Shown here in pieces: positions 40,577 to 49,431 of a stretch of 64,000 nt of DNA (positions within the stretch are counted from its first letter, which is position 1; every line of letters starts with the position of its first letter). The notes under the pieces are model-generated. The model was not told where the DNA came from. It ran no database searches and saw only the letters and a program-made list of their open reading frames with translations. Source of the DNA: Cellulosilyticum lentocellum DSM 5427 (GTDB lineage: Bacteria; Bacillota; Clostridia; Lachnospirales; Cellulosilyticaceae); assembly GCF_000178835.2 (NCBI RefSeq), contig NC_015275.1, positions 2,811,001 through 2,875,000 on the forward strand, given 5' to 3'. A program made the translations under genes and the position numbers.

Positions 40577-41836
40577 TTACTTCACTTTAAATAGAACCGT
40601 TATCTTCTTCAATTGTGCATCTGCAATATCTTTCATACTTAATACTTTAAAAGGTGCACTTGTAAAATCCTTTTTAGCTTTAATTTTCACTTGTACCATA
40701 TCGCCTGATTGCGTAATCAAATCACTTCCATCTTGCTTAGCAGAAGCAAAGAGTAAGTTAAAGGTTCCTTTCGTTTGATGAATAGCTGATTTAAAGCTGA
40801 GCTCTGAATTAGGAACAATCTCACCAGCTAGTATTTCCTGTACTTCTATCAGTTCTTTATCATAAGTAAAAACAAGATTAGCATTGTTAATACCCGTAGA
40901 AACATTATTAAGTTTTATAGGAATAATGGCTTCTTCTCCTGCTTTTAATTGAAGAGTTTCTAGTGTCATAGCAAAATCGTAATCTGTTGTATCCATAATC
41001 TGTAAATGAATCACAGAACTTTTGCCTGCATTAAAGCTAACAACTAATTGATAATCTCCCTCTGCTAGACTCTCTAGATAAGAGGCATTGAAGGTTAAGA
41101 TTCCTTTGTCATCTATACTATAGTCACTAGTCCCAAGACTTCCCCCATTATTCTTAATACTTGCCAAGGTATTGCCATTAAAAGTGATTTGTGTTTCACA
41201 AGCGCCAATAACCGCTTTATTTTTATCATAGCTCAGTTCCAAAGGCGTCACGATTGCATCCACAACACCTTCATTTCTTGGTTCACTTCCACTAATAAGC
41301 ACGCCTTTATAATAAAGTGTAACATGCTCACTAATGATATATGTATTAGGTGTGGCTTCGTAAGAATAGTCATTTGCTTGATTATAGTTTTTCCAACTGC
41401 TATTGGTAATTCTCATTTGTAATTCAATAGTTCCATTGGGCGTTAATTGGCTTAACCCTGATTTGAAACCAATCTCAACATAAGTATCTGCATTCTCAGT
41501 AGGACTAGATAAAGCTTCAAATTTGCTTGTTACAGAACTTGTTATGGTTTCATACCCTTTGCTCCCCATTAATCCTGCATGGTCACACCAAAGTGTCTGA
41601 GTTAAAGGTTCATCTACCGTATAGTAATACCTGACCTTTAAATCTTCCAGATTAATTGTTTCATTACTTGTATTCGTGAGCTTGATTTTTCCACCCATAG
41701 TATTGGTACTTATACTTGCCATCGTATTACAATATTCCAGTTTTACTTGTGTTGTAGCCGCTACTAGCTGACTTGTCAGTAATGAAGTCGTAGCCACAGC
41801 CAAACCAATTGCCCATAAACTATTTCTTCTTTTCAT
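40577..41836 (-). CDS. Mini-scaffoldin: CBM3, X2 module and one cohesin
   Basis: 419 residues from the ATG at 41836 (GGAGG 7 bp upstream). Signal peptide ~1-27; CBM3 at ~30-182 (VRYYYTVDEPLTQTLWCDHA and WKNYNQANDYSY); X2 module at ~193-281 (VTPLELSYDKNKAVIGACET, DYSIDDKGILTFNASYLESL); cohesin at ~287-419 (LKAGEEAIIPIKLNNVSTGI, FNLLFASAKQDGSDLITQSG). It binds crystalline cellulose and holds one dockerin enzyme. No dockerin or cell-wall anchor is visible. Normal scaffoldins have several cohesins, so this is a minimal form. Confidence 0.9.
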   Translation of the reverse strand: MKRRNSLWAIGLAVATTSLLTSQLVAATTQVKLEYCNTMASISTNTMGGKIKLTNTSNETINLEDLKVRYYYTVDEPLTQTLWCDHAGLMGSKGYETITSSVTSKFEALSSPTENADTYVEIGFKSGLSQLTPNGTIELQMRITNSSWKNYNQANDYSYEATPNTYIISEHVTLYYKGVLISGSEPRNEGVVDAIVTPLELSYDKNKAVIGACETQITFNGNTLASIKNNGGSLGTSDYSIDDKGILTFNASYLESLAEGDYQLVVSFNAGKSSVIHLQIMDTTDYDFAMTLETLQLKAGEEAIIPIKLNNVSTGINNANLVFTYDKELIEVQEILAGEIVPNSELSFKSAIHQTKGTFNLLFASAKQDGSDLITQSGDMVQVKIKAKKDFTSAPFKVLSMKDIADAQLKKITVLFKVK

Positions 41837-41959
41837 CAAAATTCCTCCTTTTTTAAGTGTGTTCGTCACTTATTTATTTATAAGTATAAATAATGATTCT
41901 TTTTTAACTATGTTTTTAGTTCATCATGTTCAATTTATAGGTGCAAAATGCTTTATTAT

Positions 41960-41988
41960 TTGACCTTTTCTTTTGATTCTGCTATCAT
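41960..41988 (+). promoter_or_regulatory. Promoter of the PPi-type phosphofructokinase
   Basis: TTGACC (41960-41965) and TATCAT (41983-41988) with a 17-bp spacer, about 40 bp before the start codon. Confidence 0.7.
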
Positions 41989-42030
41989 TAAATTGACGAA
42001 TTATGGTCTCTTGAAAGGAGTTATCTTATA

Positions 42031-43290
42031 ATGAACAGAAGAGGGAATTGTATTATTGGACAATCTGGTGGCCCTACAGCTGCCATTAACGCCTCGCTCA
42101 GTGGTGTATTACAAGGTATTTTAGAAAATGATCTTTATTCTAATGTATACGGTATGGTCAACGGTATTGAAGGTCTATTACAAGGCAAATACTTAGACTT
42201 ATCAGCCAAATTTCAAACCAAGGAAGAACTTGACAGGCTAACACATACGCCATCTATGTATCTTGGTTCTTGCCGTTTTAAATTACCGACTTGTGAACAT
42301 TCAGAAGTCGTTTATCGTGATTTATTCCGCTTCTTTGAAGCCCACAATATTAAAACTGTTTTTTATATCGGTGGTAACGATTCAATGGATACGGTTTTAA
42401 AACTGTCGGACTATGCTAAAGCACATCACTATGATGTCAATGTTATTGGTATTCCAAAAACAATTGATAATGATTTACCGATTACAGATCACACACCAGG
42501 TTTCGGAAGTGCTGCTAAGTTTGTAGCGACTTCACTTTTAGAAATTGCGCATGATACCTATATTTATAACATTCCTTCTGTAACCATTGTTGAAATTATG
42601 GGAAGAAATGCAGGTTGGCTTACTGCAGCTGCTGCCCTTGCACGTAATAGTTATTCGATGGCTCCTGATTTAATTTATTTACCAGAAGCTGTTTTTGATA
42701 AAGAACGTTTTATTGAAGATGTTAAGGCTATTAAAGAAAAAAGAAAAAATGTCATTATAGCTGTTTCAGAAGGGATTAAAGATAGCGAAGGCCAATACAT
42801 TTCTGCTTCTACTAGCGCGGTAGACTCTTTTGGTCACAAACAATTATGCGGTGTAGGTAAGACCCTAGAAAATCTCCTTAAAGCAGAACTGGGCTGTAAA
42901 GTACGTTCTATTGAACTGAATGTTCTTCAACGTGCCGGTGGACATATTGCTTCTCTTACTGATCTCGAAGAAGCTGTTATGATTGGTAAAACAGCTGCTA
43001 CTTTAGGTGCTCAAGGTGAAACAGCTAAAATGATTTGCTACAAACGTCTTCAAAATAGTCCTTATCAAGTAGAAACCTTTGCTTATGATATTCATTCTAT
43101 TGCTAATGGGGAGAAAACAGTTCCTTTAGAATGGATTAATGAGACTCAAAACGATGTGACATCTGACCTTATAGACTACTTAATGCCCCTTATCCAAGGC
43201 GAAGTCTCATTAAGCTTTACTTCAGGCATTCCTAACTACTGCAACATTGACCACTTATTTACACCTGGCTATTTTAAAGAACACAAATAA
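42031..43290 (+). CDS. 6-phosphofructokinase, probable pyrophosphate-dependent type
   Basis: 419 residues, PFK family. The P-loop-like start IIGQSGGPTAAINASLSGVL is followed by IGGNDSMDT, where Asn-Asp replace the GGDGS of ATP enzymes, and by IPKTIDNDLP, whose Lys marks PPi use. MGRNAGWLTAA and the C-terminal substrate residues are kept. It uses pyrophosphate to make fructose 1,6-bisphosphate and can run backwards. It is single, with its own promoter and terminator, and complements the ATP-type pfkA at 16.5-17.5 kb. Confidence 0.92.
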   Translation: MNRRGNCIIGQSGGPTAAINASLSGVLQGILENDLYSNVYGMVNGIEGLLQGKYLDLSAKFQTKEELDRLTHTPSMYLGSCRFKLPTCEHSEVVYRDLFRFFEAHNIKTVFYIGGNDSMDTVLKLSDYAKAHHYDVNVIGIPKTIDNDLPITDHTPGFGSAAKFVATSLLEIAHDTYIYNIPSVTIVEIMGRNAGWLTAAAALARNSYSMAPDLIYLPEAVFDKERFIEDVKAIKEKRKNVIIAVSEGIKDSEGQYISASTSAVDSFGHKQLCGVGKTLENLLKAELGCKVRSIELNVLQRAGGHIASLTDLEEAVMIGKTAATLGAQGETAKMICYKRLQNSPYQVETFAYDIHSIANGEKTVPLEWINETQNDVTSDLIDYLMPLIQGEVSLSFTSGIPNYCNIDHLFTPGYFKEHK

Positions 43291-43304
43291 ACTTGTATCA
43301 TTTT

Positions 43305-43336
43305 AAGGGATTGCCTCATTCATATGGCAATCCTTT
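43305..43336 (+). terminator. Terminator after the PPi-PFK gene
   Basis: Arms AAGGGATTGCC and GGCAATCCTTT with a 10-base loop, 14 bp after the stop. The T tract is short. Confidence 0.75.
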
Positions 43337-43400
43337 ATTCTCTGCTTTTTATATCCTTCTTCTTTAACACTCTGCTTCTTGCCCTTCTTCCAACTTAAAC

Positions 43401-43429
43401 TATACAATTTTTAGAAAAGACTATATAAT
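43401..43429 (+). promoter_or_regulatory. Promoter of the decayed aro operon
   Basis: TATACA (43401-43406) and TATAAT (43424-43429) with a 17-bp spacer, about 75 bp before the aroF remnant. It probably still drives tyrA. Confidence 0.5.
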
Positions 43430-43503
43430 ATTTGAGATAAATGAATTATTATTTCATTGTTACATCGCTTATAAATTTCTAATAAAGTTTAGGAGGCTTT
43501 GTT

Positions 43504-43767
43504 ATGATTATTGTAATGAAACAAGGGACTACCCCTAACGATATTCAACCTATTAAAAACCACTTTGAACAAGCTGACCTTTATGAACGTGGTATTCGTA
43601 CATATGAAAGCGCAACTCGTAATACTCTAAATATGAGTGCTATTCCTGTTATCAAATCTAAGAATCACCTGCCTATTATTGTGGACCCTAGTCATGCGGC
43701 AAGTAAACTTATGAAAAAACTAAGCTCTATTATTGCAGCTTCTATGAGGGCATTATCATGCATATAG
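43504..43767 (+). pseudogene. aroF: DAHP synthase (aroF type) with internal deletion
   Basis: An 87-codon frame that starts like a full DAHP synthase ([14 protein letters not shown]) and then jumps at residue ~25 to the C-terminal third: [20 protein letters not shown] and [12 protein letters not shown] whole enzyme of this type has about 335-340 residues, so roughly 200 are missing from the middle, including metal ligands, and the end is also cut short. The frame is intact and has an AGGAGG ribosome site, so a small peptide may be made, but it cannot be an active enzyme. It overlaps tyrA by 10 bp. Confidence 0.85.
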
Positions 43768-44858
43768 GCATCATCGGCCTTGGCCTTATTGGAGGGTCCA
43801 TTGCTAAGGCTATTAAAAGAGTCCATGTTCAAAATAGTTATATTATTGGTTATGATACTAATGCTGCTGACTTACATAGTGCATACGATGAAGGTATGAT
43901 TGATTTTATGGCCACTGACCTAAAGTCTGGCTTCTCTAATTGCTCTGTTGTATTTATTTGTACACCTGTCACTACTATTAAAAGCGTTGTAACTGAGCTG
44001 CTACCTTATCTACCTAATGATTGTATCTTAACTGACGTGGGCAGTACAAAATATCATATCATGCAAGAATTAGAGCCAATGATAAGTACAGATAGTAAAC
44101 GCATTTATTATGTAGGTGGTCATCCTATGACAGGATCAGAAAAATTTGGTTACAGTGCTTCTAGTGCTCATCTTTTTGAAAATGCTTATTATATGCTTAC
44201 CCCATTAGGAGATACACCTGATTTTATCTTATTTATTTTACAAAAGCTCATTGAGCGTATGGGCGGCATTCCTTTAATTCTCTCTGCTACTTATCATGAC
44301 TATGTGACCGCAAACATCAGTCACTTGCCTCACATTATCGCAAGTAGCCTAGTCCATCTGGTAAAGGAAAATGATGGAGATGCTTCTTATCTTCATACAC
44401 TAGCTGCTGGCGGTTTTAAAGATTTAACACGTATTGCCTCTTCTAATCCTGATATTTGGACAAGTATTTGTTTAACTAACAAAGCACAAATTCAAAGAGT
44501 TTTTAGTGGCTATCTCGTTATTTTGCAAAACTTCTTGAACTGCCTTGAAAAGGATTCAGAAAAAGAGCTTTACAGCTTTTTTAATACTGCTAGGCTTTAT
44601 CGTAATACCTTTAGTGAAGGTGCTTCTACCGATTTGTCTAAACATTATGCGCTTCATATTGATGCTAAAGATGAACCTGGTATTATCGCAAAAATCGCCA
44701 CCTCGCTTAGTGACCATCATATTAACATTAAAAACCTTAGTGTCATGAGTGATCGTGAATTCGATGTAGGTGTTATCAAGATTTTATTTGGAACTAAAAC
44801 CGATTTATTATTGGCTACAGAAATTCTATCTCAGCATCATTACACACTTTATTATTAA
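43758..44858 (+). CDS. tyrA: Prephenate dehydrogenase with ACT domain
   Basis: 366 residues. A Rossmann domain with [13 protein letters not shown] (residues 7-19) is followed by the catalytic part with [13 protein letters not shown] and [21 protein letters not shown] [18 protein letters not shown]. An ACT regulatory domain fills ~292-366 ([20 protein letters not shown]). It makes 4-hydroxyphenylpyruvate for tyrosine, with NAD. It is intact, although both flanking aro genes are remnants. GAGGG upstream lies inside the aroF remnant. Confidence 0.93.
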   Translation: MHIGIIGLGLIGGSIAKAIKRVHVQNSYIIGYDTNAADLHSAYDEGMIDFMATDLKSGFSNCSVVFICTPVTTIKSVVTELLPYLPNDCILTDVGSTKYHIMQELEPMISTDSKRIYYVGGHPMTGSEKFGYSASSAHLFENAYYMLTPLGDTPDFILFILQKLIERMGGIPLILSATYHDYVTANISHLPHIIASSLVHLVKENDGDASYLHTLAAGGFKDLTRIASSNPDIWTSICLTNKAQIQRVFSGYLVILQNFLNCLEKDSEKELYSFFNTARLYRNTFSEGASTDLSKHYALHIDAKDEPGIIAKIATSLSDHHINIKNLSVMSDREFDVGVIKILFGTKTDLLLATEILSQHHYTLYY

Positions 44859-44950
44859 ACAGCTTAGGCGTGCCTATTGAGGCAGAAGATACTACAGTCG
44901 CTGTTCATGTCAAAGGCCTACATGGACCTACTGCTAAAATAGACTTTCAT
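44852..44950 (+). pseudogene. aroA: EPSP synthase (aroA) remnant
   Basis: Directly overlapping the tyrA stop, in another frame, about 30 codons read [20 protein letters not shown] followed by KGLHGPTA. This matches the early part of EPSP synthase, just before its GNSGTTMRL active-site motif. The match stops there and nothing of the remaining ~350 residues is seen. The start is also missing, so at least two deletions are needed. Recognition is by eye, but the motif fit and the operon context are good. Confidence 0.7.
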
Positions 44951-44953
44951 ATA

Positions 44954-45000
44954 AAGAGCATGGTATTGTCCTCCTTTAGGACTAATACCATGCTCTTTGT
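44954..45000 (+). terminator. Hairpin closing the aro scar
   Basis: Long arms AAAGAGCATGGTATT and AATACCATGCTCTTT extended by GTCCT/AGGAC, loop of a few bases. The T tract is poor, so it may be a terminator of the former operon with altered tail. Confidence 0.7.
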
Positions 45001-45115
45001 CATATACTAAGCAAAATTCACCTTTATAATTATTACTTTTATATTACGTATTATTTCTATTTATTTACCCTTTGTAACATTTATGATATAGTAGACCATG
45101 GAAAGGTGGTATGTT

Positions 45116-46186
45116 ATGAAAAACAAACTCATTAGTTTTCTATTACTTCTTATGATGCTTGTTATACCTCTTCAAGCGAATACCTCTTGTAAGCTTATAC
45201 TTAATGGTATCACTTATAAACCTACTTATACACCGATCATCTCTCAAAAAAATCTTTTTTTATCGCTAGATGATTTAGTTAATATGACCTATTCTACATA
45301 CAGCAAAAGTAGCAATAATACTTACCTTTGGTCACTCCCAAAAACAACTTTAGAACTTACGACCAAAAGTAAAATTGTAAAGGTTAATCAAAAACAACAA
45401 ACTCTTAATACTGCACCTTTTACAGTTAATGATGTACTTTATGTTCCCATTAGCTTTTTAAAATTAGCCGATTATCCTTACACTTTGTCTTCTGATTTAA
45501 CCCAATTTGAATTAACTTCACTCTTACCTTATTCAACATCAACAGATACCTATACCTCTCATACAACTTTATCTACCGACTATACAAAATTAGAGGATAT
45601 TTTTACACCACTTCTAAAGGAGGATAGCCAGCCACTTATTAAAACAGCCATTAAATATAATCAATATTTAAGTTTCGCAAGCAGTTCCTATAAAAAGGAT
45701 ATCCTTGCAGGATTAAATAAGGTGATTGGTTCTTTACCTGAATTAGAGGTAACTTTTAGAAATCTCGACCTGCTAAATGACACACCAACTTGCAATAATT
45801 TAACAACCTATCCTCTAAAAGTAATATCAGATAATAATGGTATTAGAGTAAAATTTAATCATACAGATATGGTATATGAATGTTTATGGCCTACCTATAA
45901 TCCAAATAGCCATACTACCGCTATTGATATTAACAAATCCTTGGATGTCATGATTATGAGGGCACTTTATGAAAATTACAGAGATACCTATGATTTAAAA
46001 GATGATATTCACTTTTCTCCCATTACAACAGTTCAAATGGGACGTTCAGATTCTATTACTTATACAGTGTACTCAGATCACCTTTTAGATCAAACACATA
46101 CTTATACGGTCACTATCTATAAACATATTACTCCAGGAAAAATTAATTATATTGTAGATTTAGGTGCACATACTATCACTTCTTAA
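45116..46186 (+). CDS. Secreted protein with copper amine oxidase N-domain-like fold
   Basis: 356 residues from the ATG at 45116 (AAAGGTGG upstream; an earlier in-frame ATG lacks one). Signal peptide ~1-22 (LISFLLLLMMLVIPLQANTS). Residues ~25-140 resemble the N-terminal stalk domain of copper amine oxidases widely found in clostridial secreted proteins (NGITYKPTYTPIISQKNLFL, NDVLYVPISFLKLAD). The rest, very rich in Thr, Ser and Tyr, is not recognised. No wall anchor is seen. Function unknown. Confidence 0.65.
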   Translation: MKNKLISFLLLLMMLVIPLQANTSCKLILNGITYKPTYTPIISQKNLFLSLDDLVNMTYSTYSKSSNNTYLWSLPKTTLELTTKSKIVKVNQKQQTLNTAPFTVNDVLYVPISFLKLADYPYTLSSDLTQFELTSLLPYSTSTDTYTSHTTLSTDYTKLEDIFTPLLKEDSQPLIKTAIKYNQYLSFASSSYKKDILAGLNKVIGSLPELEVTFRNLDLLNDTPTCNNLTTYPLKVISDNNGIRVKFNHTDMVYECLWPTYNPNSHTTAIDINKSLDVMIMRALYENYRDTYDLKDDIHFSPITTVQMGRSDSITYTVYSDHLLDQTHTYTVTIYKHITPGKINYIVDLGAHTITS

Positions 46187-46199
46187 AAATTTAGCTTTT

Positions 46200-46254
46200 A
46201 AAACCGAGTAAAAACTAAAACAATATTTTTCGTTTTAAGTTTACTCGGTTTTTT
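46200..46254 (+). terminator. Terminator of the secreted protein gene
   Basis: Arms AAAACCGAGTAAA and TTTACTCGGTTTT with a T6 tail, 13 bp after the stop. Confidence 0.85.
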
Positions 46255-46287
46255 AGTGCCCAAAACATTTCCACCATAATATTATAG

Positions 46288-46307
46288 TAATGTAAAATAT
46301 TACATTA
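46288..46307. promoter_or_regulatory. 20-bp palindrome upstream of the superoxide dismutase gene
   Basis: TAATGTAA-AATA-TTACATTA is a perfect inverted repeat ending 15 bp before the start codon and overlapping the ribosome site region. Its AT-rich form recalls Fur/PerR-type operators, and repression in response to metal or peroxide would suit this gene. The regulator is not in the window. Confidence 0.5.
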
Positions 46308-46322
46308 AAAGGATGTCTTATT

Positions 46323-47228
46323 ATGAATAATCTTATGAGTTTATTTTTACTTTCTACAGCAACCACTGCTCATCAGAAAAAAGTAGCCGCTTCGTATAAA
46401 TATGCTTGCCAGCAAAAGCAGTTGCTTCGTACACCTACATGTGCACAGCCTAATCGTGAAACAGCAACAACTCCACCTCAGGCTCCTATAACCAAAGTAC
46501 CTATGGTTAGCTCAAGTGAATTAGCTATGCTTAATACGCTTTATCAAGCAGATGAAGCTACTGATATACCTGCTTCCACTGGTCCTTTTGAACTACCTCC
46601 CTTGGAATATAACTATAATGCTTTAGAACCATATATTGACGAAGCAACCATGCGTGTCCATCATGACGGACATCATCGTACCTATGTTAATAACTTAAAT
46701 GCGGCTTTGTCACGTTACCCGGAGTTTTATGCTTATACCCTAGAAGAGCTTTTACTTTTTTCTGACCGCTTACCTAGTGATATTCAAACACAAGTTATTA
46801 ATAACGCTGGTGGCCATTATAATCACTCTCTTACTTGGAAGCTCATAGGTCCACCTACAAATTCCGAACCAACAGGACAACTAAAAACAGCTATTGAAAC
46901 CCAATTTGGTACTTTTGATAACTTTAAAGCAGCGCTTACTTTAGCTGCCTTAAGTGTATTTGGTTCTGGTTATGCATGGCTTATATTAAATCCTTACGGT
47001 AGATTACAAATTGTAACCACCGGCAATCAAACGACCCCTATTCCGCTTCGTGGTATTCCTCTATTACCTATTGACGTTTGGGAACATGCTTATTATCTCA
47101 AACATCAAAACAAACGTGGCAATTATATTAGTGACTTCTTTAATGTTATTAATTGGGATCGTCTAGGTGAACGTTATGATGCTGCTCTAGCTAGCTTAAA
47201 TCTCCCCACTAGTACCACCTCACAATAA
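46323..47228 (+). CDS. sod: Iron/manganese superoxide dismutase with long N-terminal extension
   Basis: 301 residues, about 90 longer than usual. Residues ~88-297 are a complete Fe/Mn SOD: FELPPLEYNYNALEPYID, ligand His113 in MRVHHDGHHRTYVNN, ligand His in NAGGHYNHSLTW, and Asp and His in DVWEHAYYLKHQNKRGNYI. The first ~85 residues are low in order and rich in Thr, Pro, Gln and Ala with two Cys and no clear signal peptide. Dismutates superoxide. The extension may target it to the spore or cell surface; that is speculation. Confidence 0.92.
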   Translation: MNNLMSLFLLSTATTAHQKKVAASYKYACQQKQLLRTPTCAQPNRETATTPPQAPITKVPMVSSSELAMLNTLYQADEATDIPASTGPFELPPLEYNYNALEPYIDEATMRVHHDGHHRTYVNNLNAALSRYPEFYAYTLEELLLFSDRLPSDIQTQVINNAGGHYNHSLTWKLIGPPTNSEPTGQLKTAIETQFGTFDNFKAALTLAALSVFGSGYAWLILNPYGRLQIVTTGNQTTPIPLRGIPLLPIDVWEHAYYLKHQNKRGNYISDFFNVINWDRLGERYDAALASLNLPTSTTSQ

Positions 47229-47243
47229 TCTGATACTTTATTT

Positions 47244-47286
47244 CTGCTAGAAATAAGAGGGTAATCATCCTTCTTATATCTAGCAG
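47244..47286 (+). terminator. Terminator of the superoxide dismutase gene
   Basis: Arms CTGCTAGAAATAAGAGGG and CCTTCTTATATCTAGCAG pair over about 17 bp, 15 bp after the stop. Confidence 0.75.
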
Positions 47287-47398
47287 TCTCTCTCATATCA
47301 TTCTTTTTTCAACACAATTTTCTTTAGCGCCTTGTCCCTATCTATCAAAACATGATATGATGTTACATAGTATAAAGATGAGATGAAAGGTCATAACT

Positions 47399-48514
47399 AT
47401 GAATTTTAAAACACTAGGGATTTCCCCTGAAATGATAAATCACTTAAAAAAATCAGGTATCACAATACCAACACCCATTCAAGATCAAACAATCCCCCTT
47501 ATATTATCAGGAAAGGATGTCATTGGTGAGGCACAAACAGGTACAGGTAAAACATTAGCTTTTTTACTTCCTCTTTTTGAAAAGCTTTCTTCTAAAAGCC
47601 CTAACATCCAAGCCCTTGTTTTATCTCCTACAAGAGAGCTTGCTATTCAGATCACCCAAGAAGCAAAAAAGTTAGCTGAAGCTAAGGCTATCGGCATTCT
47701 ACCTATTTATGGTGGACAAGATACAGCCATGCAGCTAAAGAAATTAGGAAAACCTGTTCATTTAGTTATTGCTACGCCAGGACGTTTACTAGACCACATT
47801 GGCAGAAAAAGTATTGATTTAAGCAAAACCACTACCTTCGTTTTAGATGAAGCCGACCAGATGCTTTTAATGGGCTTTAAAAATGACGTAGAAAGTATCA
47901 CTAAGCAGCTTCCTAAAAAGCGTCAAACCTTATGTTTTTCAGCTACCATGGATGCACCAGTTAAAAAACTTGCTTACCGCTATACTTCTTCTCCTACAAC
48001 TGTAACGATTGCTAAAAAGAAAATAACTATTGAAGCCATCCATCAAGAAATTGTAGAGACCACTGATCGTCATAAACAAGCTGCTCTTCTTCAGGTATTA
48101 AGCGAAGATAATCCTTATATGGCTATTATCTTCTGCCGCACCAAACGCCGTGTTGAAGTGCTTTATGAAGCTATGAAAGATAAAGACTATAACTGCGTAA
48201 GGCTTCATAGCGATATTTTACAATCCAAAAGAGAGCGCATCATGAAAAGCTTTAAAAAAGGTGATATTCAATACCTTATAGCTACGGATGTTGCTGCTCG
48301 TGGTCTTGACATCTCGGGTGTCACCCATATTTATAACTATGATGTACCTGAAACACCCGAAGCCTATATTCATCGTATTGGACGTACAGGACGTGCCGGA
48401 AATGATGGCTACACTTGCATGTTTATGTCTCCAAAAAACGAAAAAGAAGTATCTGAAATCGAAGCACATATCCGCTTTAAAATCCCACGTCGTATACTTC
48501 AAGATATACTTTAA
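47399..48514 (+). CDS. DEAD-box RNA helicase, core only
   Basis: 371 residues with all helicase motifs: Q motif GITIPTPIQDQTIPLI, motif I AQTGTGKT, Ia PTRELAIQ, II LDEAD, III SAT, V ATDVAARGLDIS and VI HRIGRTGRAG. It ends about 20 residues after motif VI, so it lacks the basic or RRM C-terminal tail of CshA or DbpA. It unwinds RNA duplexes, probably in cold adaptation or ribosome assembly. Alone between two terminators. Confidence 0.94.
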   Translation: MNFKTLGISPEMINHLKKSGITIPTPIQDQTIPLILSGKDVIGEAQTGTGKTLAFLLPLFEKLSSKSPNIQALVLSPTRELAIQITQEAKKLAEAKAIGILPIYGGQDTAMQLKKLGKPVHLVIATPGRLLDHIGRKSIDLSKTTTFVLDEADQMLLMGFKNDVESITKQLPKKRQTLCFSATMDAPVKKLAYRYTSSPTTVTIAKKKITIEAIHQEIVETTDRHKQAALLQVLSEDNPYMAIIFCRTKRRVEVLYEAMKDKDYNCVRLHSDILQSKRERIMKSFKKGDIQYLIATDVAARGLDISGVTHIYNYDVPETPEAYIHRIGRTGRAGNDGYTCMFMSPKNEKEVSEIEAHIRFKIPRRILQDIL

Positions 48515-48585
48515 TTACCTAACGAAGAAGTGCCATAAAATCAATTGATCTAGCAAATAGTCACATTAGCTTTTTATAAAAGCAT

Positions 48586-48635
48586 AAAAAAACGACATGA
48601 GTTAACTTGCTAAAGCCAACTCATGTCGTTTTTTT
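48586..48635. terminator. Bidirectional terminator between helicase and HAD genes
   Basis: Perfect arms AAAAAAACGACATGAGTT and AACTCATGTCGTTTTTTT with a 14-base loop between converging genes. Confidence 0.92.
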
Positions 48636-48704
48636 GTTATATCCTATTCAATCATAATAGACCTAGCTATATCAATACTATCACATCATAGTTTTCTATA
48701 TGAG

Positions 48705-49361
48705 TTAATGATGTAACAGAAATTCTTGTAGATTCATTACATTATTAACTATGTAATCTGCTCCAGCTAATTCTAATTCACCCTCTTCTGCATATCCAAA
48801 TTTAACACCAATAGAATGAATATGACATGCCTTTGCACCTAGTATATCCTGTTTTCTGTCTCCCACCATAATGGTCTCATGCTTATCTTCCTCATTCAAC
48901 TTTAGTTGCTTAAATACTTCTTGTATAACCTCAGCCTTATTACTTCGTGTACCATCCAATTCGCTTCCGACTATCACCTCAAAATATTGTTTAAGGTGAT
49001 AATTTTCTAGTATTTTTTCAGCATAGATATAGGGTTTAGAAGTTGCCACAGCAAGTTTCTTTTCCTGTTTCCTTAGGGCTTCTAACATTTCTTTAATACC
49101 TTTATAAACACCATTTTCAAATAAACCAATAGTGCTAAATCTTTCCCTATATTTTTCAACAGCCACTTTAGCTTGCGTCTCATCTAAGCCATAGAATGTC
49201 ATAAAAGAGTGCTGTAATGGTGGCCCAATAAAACAAGTCAAGTGATTTAAATCATTTTCTTCTATATTGAAATGTTTTAAAGCATATTGAACGCATTTAG
49301 TAATCCCTTCCTTAGGGTCAGTAAGTGTTCCATCTAAATCAAATAATATACTCTGATACAT
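48705..49361 (-). CDS. HAD hydrolase, phosphoglycolate phosphatase-like
   Basis: 218 residues. Motif I FDLDGTLTDP at residues 7-16, motif II VATSKP, motif III lysine region RSNKAEVI and motif IV MVGDRKQDILGAKACH. The helical C1 cap carries GLFENGVYKGIKEMLEALRK. Members act on phosphoglycolate, pyrophosphate or sugar phosphates; substrate is open. First of three small minus-strand genes, each with its own GGAG site. Confidence 0.9.
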   Translation of the reverse strand: MYQSILFDLDGTLTDPKEGITKCVQYALKHFNIEENDLNHLTCFIGPPLQHSFMTFYGLDETQAKVAVEKYRERFSTIGLFENGVYKGIKEMLEALRKQEKKLAVATSKPYIYAEKILENYHLKQYFEVIVGSELDGTRSNKAEVIQEVFKQLKLNEEDKHETIMVGDRKQDILGAKACHIHSIGVKFGYAEEGELELAGADYIVNNVMNLQEFLLHH

Positions 49362-49431
49362 TCATCTTCCTCCTCAATACTTTTATCTAGGCCTTTGTAA
49401 GCTCTTCCTTTCTTTACTTATCACTTTGATT

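Noticed and set aside
48218-48502. A minus-strand frame inside the DEAD-box helicase
   Set aside because: It is antisense to conserved helicase motifs V and VI and has no ribosome site.
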